Positions 22,372 through 30,912 of a DNA stretch of 64,000 nucleotides are shown piece after piece. The position numbers were made by a program, and so were the translations under genes. Each line of letters begins with the position of its first letter. Positions within the stretch are counted from its first letter, which is position 1. The notes beneath the pieces were generated by a model. It was not told where the DNA came from. It was given only the letters and a program-made list of their open reading frames with translations, and did no database searches. Source of the DNA: Pelodiscus sinensis (Eukaryota; Chordata; Testudines; Trionychidae); the NCBI RefSeq assembly GCF_049634645.1, contig NC_134714.1, positions 4,712,001 to 4,776,000 on the forward strand, read 5' to 3'.

Positions 22372-23778
22372 CAAGAGTTTCCACCACGCCAAAATGTCTC
22401 ACATCAAGCTGAATAGGCTGCTGTCTCTCAACTTAGATGCCAAGCTCTCTGAGGAAGGGACCTTCACTGTAGTATTTATTTGTGCTGTACCTGGTCGAGT
22501 GAGGCCGTGGCCTCTAAATGCTACTGCGAGAGACATGAGCAATATCAATACCCTTAAGAACAGCAGCAGAGGGAAAGGAAGGCTGCATTTCAGTCCTAAA
22601 GCGAGCTGCTGTCAGGTTGGAGAAACTTCTTTTGATTTTCTAACTGCTGGGTTTAATCTTTATTAAAATTCTCTCCAGAAAGTTAAAAGGCGTTCATTTC
22701 ATTTTTCTCCTCGCCAGAAATGACATTTATCCCTTGGCAAATCTGAAAGCCTCAAACGTGGGTAATATTTTCATTCCGTGCCATGACAAGGCATCGTGTG
22801 AGTGTCCCTTCCGAGATGGCCTTGTTTTCAAGCCTGCCACCGAAGTATTAATCAATAATTACAACCACCATCAACGTGTCAGCCTCGAGAGATTTATTTA
22901 TATTGCAGCCACATTGTTCAGTGACCTAGAGCTATATACAGTCACTCTGCCCGCTAGAAAATAAATCATATTACATTTTTGCATGCCCATATAGTTAAAG
23001 CTTATCTCCTTCCGTAGTAAAGGACCAGAATTTTCTTTTGGAATTGCCTCTTTCATCTGCGTTTAGTAATCTTATGATTTGGGCTGCAAAAATGATTTTC
23101 CAAACCATGTTTGCCGGTTGGAGTTAATCCTTTGAGTTTTCTTTTTTTAATTTTGAAAATGACATGGCTGTGTTAATTTGCAGATTAAAATAAAAAGCCT
23201 TTGTGTTTGGACTTTAAGGGCCTAGACTTCCTTGCCTGACTATCTGAATAAATACCTACATGTTCATTTGGAGTTTGAGCACTAAACTTTCCACAAGAGG
23301 GGAATGGTCTTGCTCTTTGGTCAGCTTCACAAAATAAATACAGCTCCTTCGTCAAGACATGGTGGTGGACTTATGGATAAATATTACATTGAAAAAGGAG
23401 AAAACAGTGGTTGGTCCCTTGTGATGTTATATTGGTTCTGCAAAGAATGAATAGGGCACATTTTGACAGGTGAATAGATCCTATCCACAGATTTAAATAT
23501 GGTGACTGCTTCAAATCTAGACCGAGTCGGTAGAGGTGGGAAATCATGACCTATCTATCTCATTCTGCTTCCTAGCGGACCTAAGTCTATTAGCAGCTGG
23601 ACTGAGGTTCATTGAAGAGGCGGCTTGGAAACTTGTATTGTCAGCATTTGCAGATAAGAGTTATCACGTGATAACTGGCTAATGGGAATAGAAGAAGAGC
23701 AGTGTTGTATCGAACTGTGAGCAAACTGTGGACAAATACCTAGGCCCATCTTGCAAACACTTCCACTTATTCACATAG
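22372..23778. other. Single-copy AT-rich DNA, possible conserved non-coding segment
   Basis: About 1.4 kb without recognised repeats. The part at about 22690-23220 is AT-rich, with well-formed homeodomain- and octamer-like words ('tattaatcaataattac', 'gtgttaatttgcagatta') and no long frame. It reads like vertebrate conserved non-coding DNA, but that needs alignment to prove. No exon was recognised. Confidence 0.4.
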
Positions 23779-24135
23779 ATGATGTCTAGACTTCAGGCTT
23801 CTTTCGGAAGAAGCTTTTCTGGAAGAGATCTTCCCCAAAAACGTCTTTCTAAAGAGAGCATCTATACAGCAAAAGCGCAACAACAAAGTGATCTGCTTTT
23901 TCGAAAGAGAGCGTCCACATCGATTGGATGCCATCTTGCATTTCAGTTGTGATTATTCCGGAGGATCGCGCCAGTCTGGAAGCTTTTCTCCGGCTTATCT
24001 CCAAGCCGGAAAAAAGCGGCGGCCATGAAAATGCAAATGCCGTGGGGGATATTTAAATCCCCCGCGCATTTGCCTCTTCCAAAGTTCTGCATTAGCATGC
24101 CTATTTCGTAATAGGCGGCCAGTGTAGACACAGCC
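23779..24135. mobile_element. MITE, CTTTCGGAAG family
   Basis: It opens near 'gatgtctagacttcaggctt' and closes 'ggccagtgtagacacagcc'. The left half carries 'cttctttcggaagaagctttt' and 'tttttcgaaagagagcgtc', as in the element at 48409. The right half is different: 'gccggaaaaaagcggcggcc' and 'gggggatatttaaatccccc'. The two halves may be of different origin. The next MITE begins after CTA, directly at its right border. Confidence 0.7.
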
Positions 24136-24138
24136 CTA

Positions 24139-24681
24139 GGGTACAGCTAGACTACAGGCTTTTGTCGACAGAGGCTTTGTTGACAGATAGGGTACGTCTA
24201 AACTACATGGCTCCGTCGACGGAGCCATGTAGATTTGTTGTTTTGGCAAAGGGAAATGAAGCGGCGATTTAAATAATCACGGCTTCATTTAAATTTACCT
24301 GGCTGCCGCGCTGAGCCAACAAACAGCTGATCAGCTGTTTGTCCGCTCAGCGCGCTAGTCTGGACGCTCCCCTGCCGACATCAACGCCCTTTGTCGGCAG
24401 CCCCGGTAAACCTCATCCCACGAGGAATAACGGGGCTGCCGACAAAGGGCTTTAATGTCGGCAGGGGTGCGTCCAGACTAGCATGCTGAGCCAACAAACA
24501 GCTGATCAGCTGTTTGTCGGCTCAGCGCGGCAGCCATGTAAATTTAAATGAAGCCGTGATTATTTAAATCGCCGCTTCATTTCCCTTTGCCTACAACCCT
24601 AATCTACATGGCTCCGTTGATGGAGCCATGTAGTTTAGACACAGCCATACTGTCACACAACCCTATAGTCTAGACACACCC
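24139..24681. mobile_element. MITE, TTTGTCGACA family, interrupted by another MITE
   Basis: The outer pieces are 24139-24189 and 24647-24681. The element opens GGGTACAGCTAGACTACAGG and closes CCTATAGTCTAGACACACCC, with an exact CTA duplication (24136-24138 and 24682-24684). Only about 80 bp of its own sequence remains, so it was internally deleted before or after a 457-bp MITE inserted at 24190. Confidence 0.75.
24190..24646. mobile_element. Palindromic MITE, CAGCTGATCAGCTGTTTGTCGG family (reference copy)
   Basis: 457 bp, opening GGGTACGTCTAAACTACATGG and closing 'catgtagtttagacacagcc', with an exact ATA duplication (24187-24189 and 24647-24649). Its midpoint is 24418, and the central hairpin GTAAACCTCAT...ACGAGGAATAA (24406-24430) is centred exactly there. 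The whole element could therefore fold as one long hairpin with that module at the tip. Confidence 0.9.
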
Positions 24682-24844
24682 CTAGTGTGGTTACTGAGCA
24701 ATGCAAATGGCACCTAGACCACAGAAATAGTTAAGACTAAGAGATCTCTAAAGCACAGGCGGGGAGGCAGCTGGCTTTTAACTCAGAGGGTAGAGGTGTT
24801 TACAATCAGCTCCCCAGGTTCAAATCCTCCTGGTGGTGGTTACA

Positions 24845-25022
24845 TCCACATAAACCTTTTTCCAAAAAAGCTTTCTTGGAAAAAGGCTTCTTCCTCATAG
24901 AATGAGGCTCATCACCATCGGAAAACCCCCTCCATTCTTTCGACTTTCTGTCAAAAGAACACAATACCAGGGTGGACGTAAGTATTGTTTTTCCAGAAAT
25001 GCTTTGCAGTGTAACCAGACCC
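24845..25022. mobile_element. MITE fragment, TTTTTCCAAAAAAGC type
   Basis: 'ctttttccaaaaaagctttc', 'cttcttcctcatagaatgagg' (central hairpin, 24889-24913), 'gaaaaccccctccattcttt' and 'cagtgtaaccagaccc' match, in the same order, the right half of the element at 48409-49159, whose own central hairpin is split by an insertion. This uninterrupted copy supplies the pre-insertion sequence. Confidence 0.75.
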
Positions 25023-25079
25023 ATAGATAGGGTGAGAGTTCCCCCTCTTCCTAACTATTCCCCGTGGCCTGGGTTCTGG

Positions 25080-25172
25080 TAGAATCATAGAACACTAGGA
25101 CTGGAAGGGACCTCGAGAGGTCATCGAGTGCAGTCCCCTGCCCTCATGGCAGGACCCAGCACAGTCTAGATC
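25080..25172 (-). mobile_element. CR1-type LINE tail (antisense)
   Basis: 'gaatcatagaacactaggac', 'gaagggacctcgagaggtc' and 'ctgccctcatggcaggaccc': about 90 bp of the CR1 3' end in reverse. Confidence 0.9.
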
Positions 25173-25930
25173 AGCACATGCCTAGATGCAATCTGGGGGC
25201 CAGATCCGGCCCACCTAACTCTTGGGTCCGGCTTGTGGACTGCAGCAAGCTGCTTTCTATTTACAGCCTGCTTCCCGTGGAACTACTGGCCACTGGATAT
25301 TCGAGTCGCTGGACCACTGGACAGAACCATTGTGTCAACCTCTATGGTGTTCATTATTTGGGGGACATGTTCAGCTGTCTAAATCCCACCGTTGGGTCCC
25401 TACACAGCCCATTCCCAAGTCTGGGGCTTAACTTGTTTTCATACAGCTACGTTGTTTTATACTCCGGAATTATTGTTTTCTCTTGGATTTTAGCAAGAGT
25501 ATTTGGGCAAATGAATTTTTACATCTCACAGTACAAAGAGCAATATACACTATAATTCCTACCTAATCTGGGCTGTGCGTAATCATCAATGCTATCAGTA
25601 TATGCCGTGATTTAATAGAACTTATGAAAAGCAGCTTAGTTATTGATATCATTGCTGTAGATGAAAGCCCTCTGTGCTTAAGGAATATTGCCACATAAAA
25701 GTCAGTGTGGAATAGATGATTCAATATCCTCCAGCAAATGTAGGAGCAAACAATGCCTAAATATTTAAACACAGAGACGAGATAATACCCCCAGCTCACT
25801 AACTGTGTGCACATTTCGCATAGCTCTGATCCATATTCTTTAAGTCTATAAAATGAACTATGAATTCTTTGATTTACCAGTTTAAGAGGGTGCTTCATAA
25901 ACTCTCATCTAATAGCTCTGCTCTGACTGA

Positions 25931-25983
<53 letters not shown>

Positions 25984-26199
25984 GGGTTCTTTTTGGAAAT
26001 TGACACATACATACAAGCCATGACAACATCCCTTTACTTGGATATGTGTCTGGGTTCTTCCATTGCATTTGCATCACAGAGACTCAGTCATTGTGTGGCT
26101 GAGTCGTTCACCTCCGGATCCTTGGGTTCCGATTCTAAAGCATTTAGAAACATGGTGCTCTCCTCTCTGTGCCTATTCTTCAGGATTCTGAAACCCACC
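25173..26199. other. Unassigned DNA; hAT-like phrase at its start
   Basis: At 25190-25215 'atctgggggccagatccggc' is a phrase common in reptile hAT-derived repeats, but no paired ends were found. The rest is AT-rich and holds the CA microsatellite listed separately. No gene recognised. Confidence 0.35.
25930..25980 (+). repeat. (CA)n microsatellite
   Basis: An uninterrupted CA run of about 24 dinucleotides. Confidence 0.95.
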
Positions 26200-26327
26200 A
26201 GGGGGGAGGTCTAGGTTGGATCTTAGGGAAAACTATTTCTCTAGGAGGGTTGGGAAGCCCTGGAATGGGTTCCCTAGGGAAGTAGTGGAGTCTCCATCCC
26301 TAGAGGTGTTTAAGTCTTTCTAACCTT
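26200..26327 (+). mobile_element. CR1-type LINE UTR fragment
   Basis: 'ggggaggtctaggttggatc', 'aaaactatttctctaggagg' and 'gagtctccatccctagaggt' are the CR1 3' UTR in sense. The copy lacks its terminal repeats and abuts the Penelope insertion. Confidence 0.8.
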
Positions 26328-26340
26328 TTTAACCAGAAAG
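26328..26340 (+). repeat. Left copy of a 13-bp direct repeat flanking the Penelope palindrome
   Basis: TTTAACCAGAAAG, repeated exactly at 30478-30490. It brackets the whole inverted structure and is the candidate target-site duplication. Confidence 0.75.
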
Positions 26341-26424
26341 TGATAGAAATGTAGCCGTGTTAGTCTGGGGTAGTTGAAGCAAAATGCAGGACAATGTAGC
26401 ACTTTAAAGACTAACAAGATGGTT

Positions 26425-26472
26425 TATTAGATGATGAGCTTTCGTGGGCCAGACCCACTTCCTCAGATCAAA
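26425..26472 (-). ncRNA. Hammerhead-ribozyme-like motif, Penelope left copy
   Basis: Mirror image of 30384-30431, with the same sequence: CTGAGGA, a GTGGG/CCCAC stem, then GAAA. See the right-copy entry for details. An active fold is unproven. Confidence 0.45.
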
Positions 26473-26669
26473 TAGTGGAAGAAAGTAGTCACAACCATAT
26501 ATACCAAAGGATACAATTTAAAAAAAATGAACAAATATGAAAAGGACAAATCACATTGCAGAACAGAAGGAGGATGCGGGGGGGTGGGAAGGGGGAGGAA
26601 GGAAGGTAAGTGTCTGTGAATTGCTGATATTAAAGGTAGGGAGAGTGGGATGTTTGTGAGTTAATGGTA

Positions 26670-28457
26670 TTACAGGTGATAATTGGGGAAACTGTCTTGA
26701 TAATGGGTGAGAAAGTTCAAAGACTTGTTAAGTCCTTGTTGGTAAGTGTCGAATTTTAACATGAATGACAGTTCAGAGGATTCCCTTTCAAGTGCAGATG
26801 TAAAAGGTCTTTGTAGCAGAATGCAGGTGGCTAAGTCATTTAGAGAGTGTCCTTTCTGGTTAAAGTGGCAAGAAACTGTTTTCTCTTTGTGATCTTGTCT
26901 AATATCTGTTTTGTGGGCATTAATCCTTTGGCGAAGTGTCTGAGATGTTTGTCCAATGTACATAGCAGACGGACACTTTCGGCACATGATAGCGTAGATT
27001 ATATTTCTGGATGCGCAGGAATATGTGTTCTTGATCTTATAACTCACTTGGTTAGGTCCAATAATGGTATCAGCAGAATGAATATGTGGACAAAGCTGGC
27101 AACGGGGTTTGTTGCAAGGGAAGGTACCAGGGTTGGTATTAGTGTGGTATGTCCTGTGGTGGTTGGTAAGAATCATCTTGAGGTTAGGTGGTTGTCTATA
27201 GGAGACTATGGGTCTGTCTCCCAGAGCCTCTTTGAGTATGGTATCCTGTTCCAATATAGGCTGTAGTTTCTTGATAATGTGTTGGACAGGTTTAAGTTGG
27301 GGGTTGTAGGTGATGACAAGTGGTGTTCTATTGTTGGTTTTCTTGGGTCTGTCTTGAAGTAGATGGTTTCTAGGTATTCGTCTGGCTCTTTCAATTTGCT
27401 TTTTTGTTTCTCTGGGTGGGTAGTTGAGATTTATAAATGCTTGGTAGAGATCCTGAAGCTTCTGGTCTCTGTCAGTGGGGTTAGAGCAGATGCGGTTGTA
27501 TCGAAGGGCTTGGCTATAGACGATGGATCGTGTGGTGTGTTCTGGATGGGAGCTGGATGCATGTAGGTAACTGTATGAGTCAGTGGGTTTTCTGTAGAGA
27601 GTGGTGTCTAATTTTCCATTGTTGATTTGTACGGTGGTGTCCAGGAAGTGGATCTCTCGTGTAGAATGGTCCAGGCTGAGGTTGATGGTGGGGTGTAGGT
27701 TGTTGAAATCTCTGTGGAATATCTCCAGTGTTTCTTGGCCATGTGTCCAGATCATAAAGATGTCATCGATGTACCGTAGGTAGAGGAGGGGTGAAAGGGG
27801 ACGGGAGTTGAGGAAACGTTGTTCTAGGTCAGCCATAAAGATGTTAGCATACTGTGGGGCCATGCGTGTACCCATGGCTGTGCCGCTGATCTGGAGGTAT
27901 AAGTTGTTCTCAAACCGGAAATAATTGTGGGTGAGAACAAAGTTACATAGGTCTGCTATCAGGTTGGCAGTAGTGTCCTCTGGGATAGTGTTTCTAATTG
28001 CTTGTAATCCGTCTTCATGTGGGATGTTGGTATATAGAGCTTCTACATCCATGGTGGCAAGGATGGTATTATTGGGGAGGTTATCGATGTTTTGTAATTT
28101 CCGTAGGAAGTCAGTAGTGTCTCGGAGATAGCTGGGGGTATTGGTTACGAAGGGTTTGAGAAGAGTGTCTACATAGCTGGATAGACCAGTAGTGAGCGTG
28201 CCAATACCAGAGATGATGGGACGTCCGGGGTGCCCAGGTTTATGGATCTTGGGAAGTAGATAGAACAATCCTGGTCGGGGGTCAGAAGGTGATTCTGTGA
28301 GGATTTGTTCCCGAGTAGCTGTGGGGAGGCTTTTAAGGAGACAGTGTAGTTTCTTTTGGTAGTCCAAGGTGGGATCAGAGGGGAGAGGTTTGTAAAATGT
28401 GGTGTTCGAGAGTTGTCTGGTTGCCTCCTGGTTATAGTCGGCCTTCTCGAACACCAC
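26670..28457 (-). CDS. Penelope-like reverse transcriptase with GIY-YIG domain, left copy (5'-truncated)
   Basis: A 595-residue frame identical, over its last 564 residues, to the right copy. It copies element RNA into DNA and, by family analogy, nicks the target. Relative to the right copy, residues run about 31 further along. Motifs in order: LPKIHKPG, MDVEALYTNIP (motif-A Asp), GTAMGTRMAPQYAN (motif B), RYIDDIF (motif C), LYRKPTDSY, a CNKPRCQLC cysteine linker, and the GIY-YIG pair IIYAI and MYIGQTSQTLRQR. The first five codons (MVFEK) lie in the right arm, and the frame then crosses the 33-bp spacer. The initiator is thus an accident of the palindrome, because family members usually have a longer N-terminus. 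No stop or frameshift breaks the frame. Confidence is high for the family and low that a functional protein is made. Confidence 0.88.
   Translation of the reverse strand: MVFEKADYNQEATRQLSNTTFYKPLPSDPTLDYQKKLHCLLKSLPTATREQILTESPSDPRPGLFYLLPKIHKPGHPGRPIISGIGTLTTGLSSYVDTLLKPFVTNTPSYLRDTTDFLRKLQNIDNLPNNTILATMDVEALYTNIPHEDGLQAIRNTIPEDTTANLIADLCNFVLTHNYFRFENNLYLQISGTAMGTRMAPQYANIFMADLEQRFLNSRPLSPLLYLRYIDDIFMIWTHGQETLEIFHRDFNNLHPTINLSLDHSTREIHFLDTTVQINNGKLDTTLYRKPTDSYSYLHASSSHPEHTTRSIVYSQALRYNRICSNPTDRDQKLQDLYQAFINLNYPPRETKKQIERARRIPRNHLLQDRPKKTNNRTPLVITYNPQLKPVQHIIKKLQPILEQDTILKEALGDRPIVSYRQPPNLKMILTNHHRTYHTNTNPGTFPCNKPRCQLCPHIHSADTIIGPNQVSYKIKNTYSCASRNIIYAIMCRKCPSAMYIGQTSQTLRQRINAHKTDIRQDHKEKTVSCHFNQKGHSLNDLATCILLQRPFTSALERESSELSFMLKFDTYQQGLNKSLNFLTHYQDSFPNYHL
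28412..28444. other. Palindrome spacer
   Basis: 33 bp unique to the left copy: it continues the left reading frame upstream (residues ADYNQEATRQLS), while the right copy begins at the inner edge. It therefore marks unequal 5' truncation points, with the left copy at least 33 bp longer at its 5' side. Confidence 0.8.
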
Positions 28458-28488
28458 ATTTTACAAACCTCTCCCCTCTGATCCCACC

Positions 28489-30186
28489 TTGGACTACCAA
28501 AAGAAACTACACTGTCTCCTTAAAAGCCTCCCCACAGCTACTCGGGAACAAATCCTCACAGAATCACCTTCTGACCCCCGACCAGGATTGTTCTATCTAC
28601 TTCCCAAGATCCATAAACCTGGGCACCCCGGACGTCCCATCATCTCTGGTATTGGCACGCTCACTACTGGTCTATCCAGCTATGTAGACACTCTTCTCAA
28701 ACCCTTCGTAACCAATACCCCCAGCTATCTCCGAGACACTACTGACTTCCTACGGAAATTACAAAACATCGATAACCTCCCCAATAATACCATCCTTGCC
28801 ACCATGGATGTAGAAGCTCTATATACCAACATCCCACATGAAGACGGATTACAAGCAATTAGAAACACTATCCCAGAGGACACTACTGCCAACCTGATAG
28901 CAGACCTATGTAACTTTGTTCTCACCCACAATTATTTCCGGTTTGAGAACAACTTATACCTCCAGATCAGCGGCACAGCCATGGGTACACGCATGGCCCC
29001 ACAGTATGCTAACATCTTTATGGCTGACCTAGAACAACGTTTCCTCAACTCCCGTCCCCTTTCACCCCTCCTCTACCTACGGTACATCGATGACATCTTT
29101 ATGATCTGGACACATGGCCAAGAAACACTGGAGATATTCCACAGAGATTTCAACAACCTACACCCCACCATCAACCTCAGCCTGGACCATTCTACACGAG
29201 AGATCCACTTCCTGGACACCACCGTACAAATCAACAATGGAAAATTAGACACCACTCTCTACAGAAAACCCACTGACTCATACAGTTACCTACATGCATC
29301 CAGCTCCCATCCAGAACACACCACACGATCCATCGTCTATAGCCAAGCCCTTCGATACAACCGCATCTGCTCTAACCCCACTGACAGAGACCAGAAGCTT
29401 CAGGATCTCTACCAAGCATTTATAAATCTCAACTACCCACCCAGAGAAACAAAAAAGCAAATTGAAAGAGCCAGACGAATACCTAGAAACCATCTACTTC
29501 AAGACAGACCCAAGAAAACCAACAATAGAACACCACTTGTCATCACCTACAACCCCCAACTTAAACCTGTCCAACACATTATCAAGAAACTACAGCCTAT
29601 ATTGGAACAGGATACCATACTCAAAGAGGCTCTGGGAGACAGACCCATAGTCTCCTATAGACAACCACCTAACCTCAAGATGATTCTTACCAACCACCAC
29701 AGGACATACCACACTAATACCAACCCTGGTACCTTCCCTTGCAACAAACCCCGTTGCCAGCTTTGTCCACATATTCATTCTGCTGATACCATTATTGGAC
29801 CTAACCAAGTGAGTTATAAGATCAAGAACACATATTCCTGCGCATCCAGAAATATAATCTACGCTATCATGTGCCGAAAGTGTCCGTCTGCTATGTACAT
29901 TGGACAAACATCTCAGACACTTCGCCAAAGGATTAATGCCCACAAAACAGATATTAGACAAGATCACAAAGAGAAAACAGTTTCTTGCCACTTTAACCAG
30001 AAAGGACACTCTCTAAATGACTTAGCCACCTGCATTCTGCTACAAAGACCTTTTACATCTGCACTTGAAAGGGAATCCTCTGAACTGTCATTCATGTTAA
30101 AATTCGACACTTACCAACAAGGACTTAACAAGTCTTTGAACTTTCTCACCCATTATCAAGACAGTTTCCCCAATTATCACCTGTAA
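28489..30186 (+). CDS. Penelope-like reverse transcriptase with GIY-YIG domain, right copy (5'-truncated)
   Basis: A 565-residue frame. Reverse-transcriptase motifs: LPKIHKPG at 38-45, motif A MDVEA with Asp107, motif B GTAMGTRMAPQYAN at 162-175, motif C YIDD at 199-202, FLDTTV at 241-246 and YRKPTD at 258-263. A cysteine-rich linker, CNKPRCQLCPHIH, is at 418-430. The GIY-YIG endonuclease follows: IIYAI at 456-460, MYIGQ at 469-473, and Arg481 and His485 in the following helix. This arrangement (RT then GIY-YIG) is specific to endonuclease-bearing Penelope-like elements; I would place it near the Poseidon/Neptune types, less surely. The start codon is simply the first Met in a 5'-truncated copy, and the RT fingers/N-terminal region is partly missing. 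The frame is intact and ends at TAA. The third copy at 30478 follows in tandem. Confidence 0.9.
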   Translation: MDYQKKLHCLLKSLPTATREQILTESPSDPRPGLFYLLPKIHKPGHPGRPIISGIGTLTTGLSSYVDTLLKPFVTNTPSYLRDTTDFLRKLQNIDNLPNNTILATMDVEALYTNIPHEDGLQAIRNTIPEDTTANLIADLCNFVLTHNYFRFENNLYLQISGTAMGTRMAPQYANIFMADLEQRFLNSRPLSPLLYLRYIDDIFMIWTHGQETLEIFHRDFNNLHPTINLSLDHSTREIHFLDTTVQINNGKLDTTLYRKPTDSYSYLHASSSHPEHTTRSIVYSQALRYNRICSNPTDRDQKLQDLYQAFINLNYPPRETKKQIERARRIPRNHLLQDRPKKTNNRTPLVITYNPQLKPVQHIIKKLQPILEQDTILKEALGDRPIVSYRQPPNLKMILTNHHRTYHTNTNPGTFPCNKPRCQLCPHIHSADTIIGPNQVSYKIKNTYSCASRNIIYAIMCRKCPSAMYIGQTSQTLRQRINAHKTDIRQDHKEKTVSCHFNQKGHSLNDLATCILLQRPFTSALERESSELSFMLKFDTYQQGLNKSLNFLTHYQDSFPNYHL

Positions 30187-30383
30187 TACCATTAACTCAC
30201 AAACATCCCACTCTCCCTACCTTTAATATCAGCAATTCACAGACACTTACCTTCCTTCCTCCCCCTTCCCACCCCCCCGCATCCTCCTTCTGTTCTGCAA
30301 TGTGATTTGTCCTTTTCATATTTGTTCATTTTTTTTAAATTGTATCCTTTGGTATATATGGTTGTGACTACTTTCTTCCACTA

Positions 30384-30431
30384 TTTGATCTGAGGAAGTG
30401 GGTCTGGCCCACGAAAGCTCATCATCTAATA
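30384..30431 (+). ncRNA. Hammerhead-ribozyme-like motif in Penelope 3' region, right copy
   Basis: CTGAGGA (30390-30396), a 5-bp stem GTGGG/CCCAC (30398-30402 and 30408-30412) with loop TCTGG, then GAAA (30413-30416). This is the order of the hammerhead core: CUGANGA, stem II, GAAA. A short stem III (AG...CT) could put the scissile base at the A after 'catct', and stem I can pair 'tttgat' with 'ataaa' imperfectly. An extra A before stem II departs from the consensus. Penelope elements are known to carry minimal hammerheads; activity here is inferred, not shown. Confidence 0.5.
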
Positions 30432-30477
30432 AACCATCTTGTTAGTCTTTAAAGTGCTACATTGTCCTGCATTTTGC

Positions 30478-30490
30478 TTTAACCAGAAAG
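30478..30490 (+). repeat. Right copy of the 13-bp direct repeat
   Basis: TTTAACCAGAAAG, identical to 26328-26340. On this side it is also the first part of the third Penelope copy ('ttaaccagaaaggacactct'). Confidence 0.75.
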
Positions 30491-30864
30491 GACACTCTCT
30501 CAATGACTTAACCACCTGCATTCTGCTACAAAGACCTTTTACATCTGCACTTGAAAGGGAATCCTCTGAACTGTCATTCATGTTAAAATTCGACACTCTC
30601 CGGGAAGGAATGAACAAACACTCAAACTATCTTACCCATTACCAAGATAGCTTCCCTAATTATCACCTCTAATACCATTAACTCACAAACATCCCACTCT
30701 CCCCACCTCTAATATCATCAATTCACAGACACTTACCTTCCTTCCTTCCCCCCCTCCCCCGCATCCCCCTCCTGTTCTGAAATGTGATTTGTCCTTTTCA
30801 TATGTGTTCATTTTTTTTAATTGTATCCTTTGGTATATATGGTTGTGACTATTTTCTTCCACTA

Positions 30865-30912
30865 TTTGATCTGAGGAAGTGGGTCTGGCCCACGAAAGCT
30901 CATCATCTAATA
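30865..30912 (+). ncRNA. Hammerhead-ribozyme-like motif, third Penelope copy
   Basis: The same core as the right copy (CTGAGGA, GTGGG/CCCAC, GAAA) starting at 30871, followed by 'gctcatcatctaataaacc'. Confidence 0.45.

Larger units (their letters stand above)
26341..30477. mobile_element. Two head-to-head Penelope-like copies forming a 2-kb-arm palindrome
   Basis: The arms are 26377-28411 and 28445-30479, 2,035 bp each, with a 33-bp spacer. Paired positions sum to 56,856 at both ends, so there is no net insertion or deletion, and every stretch compared by eye was identical. Both copies are 5'-truncated with their 3' ends outward. The left copy keeps about 37 bp of extra 3' end ('gttagtctggggtagttgaa' read in reverse) that the right copy lacks. 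A 13-bp direct repeat flanks the unit. Confidence 0.9.

Noticed and set aside
26341..30477. Pure assembly fold-back artefact as sole explanation of the palindrome
   Set aside because: Not excluded, but the arms end at different bases beside a 13-bp direct repeat, the left copy has 37 bp more 3' end, the spacer belongs to one copy only, and a tiny inverted relative exists at 57811. Left open as a test.
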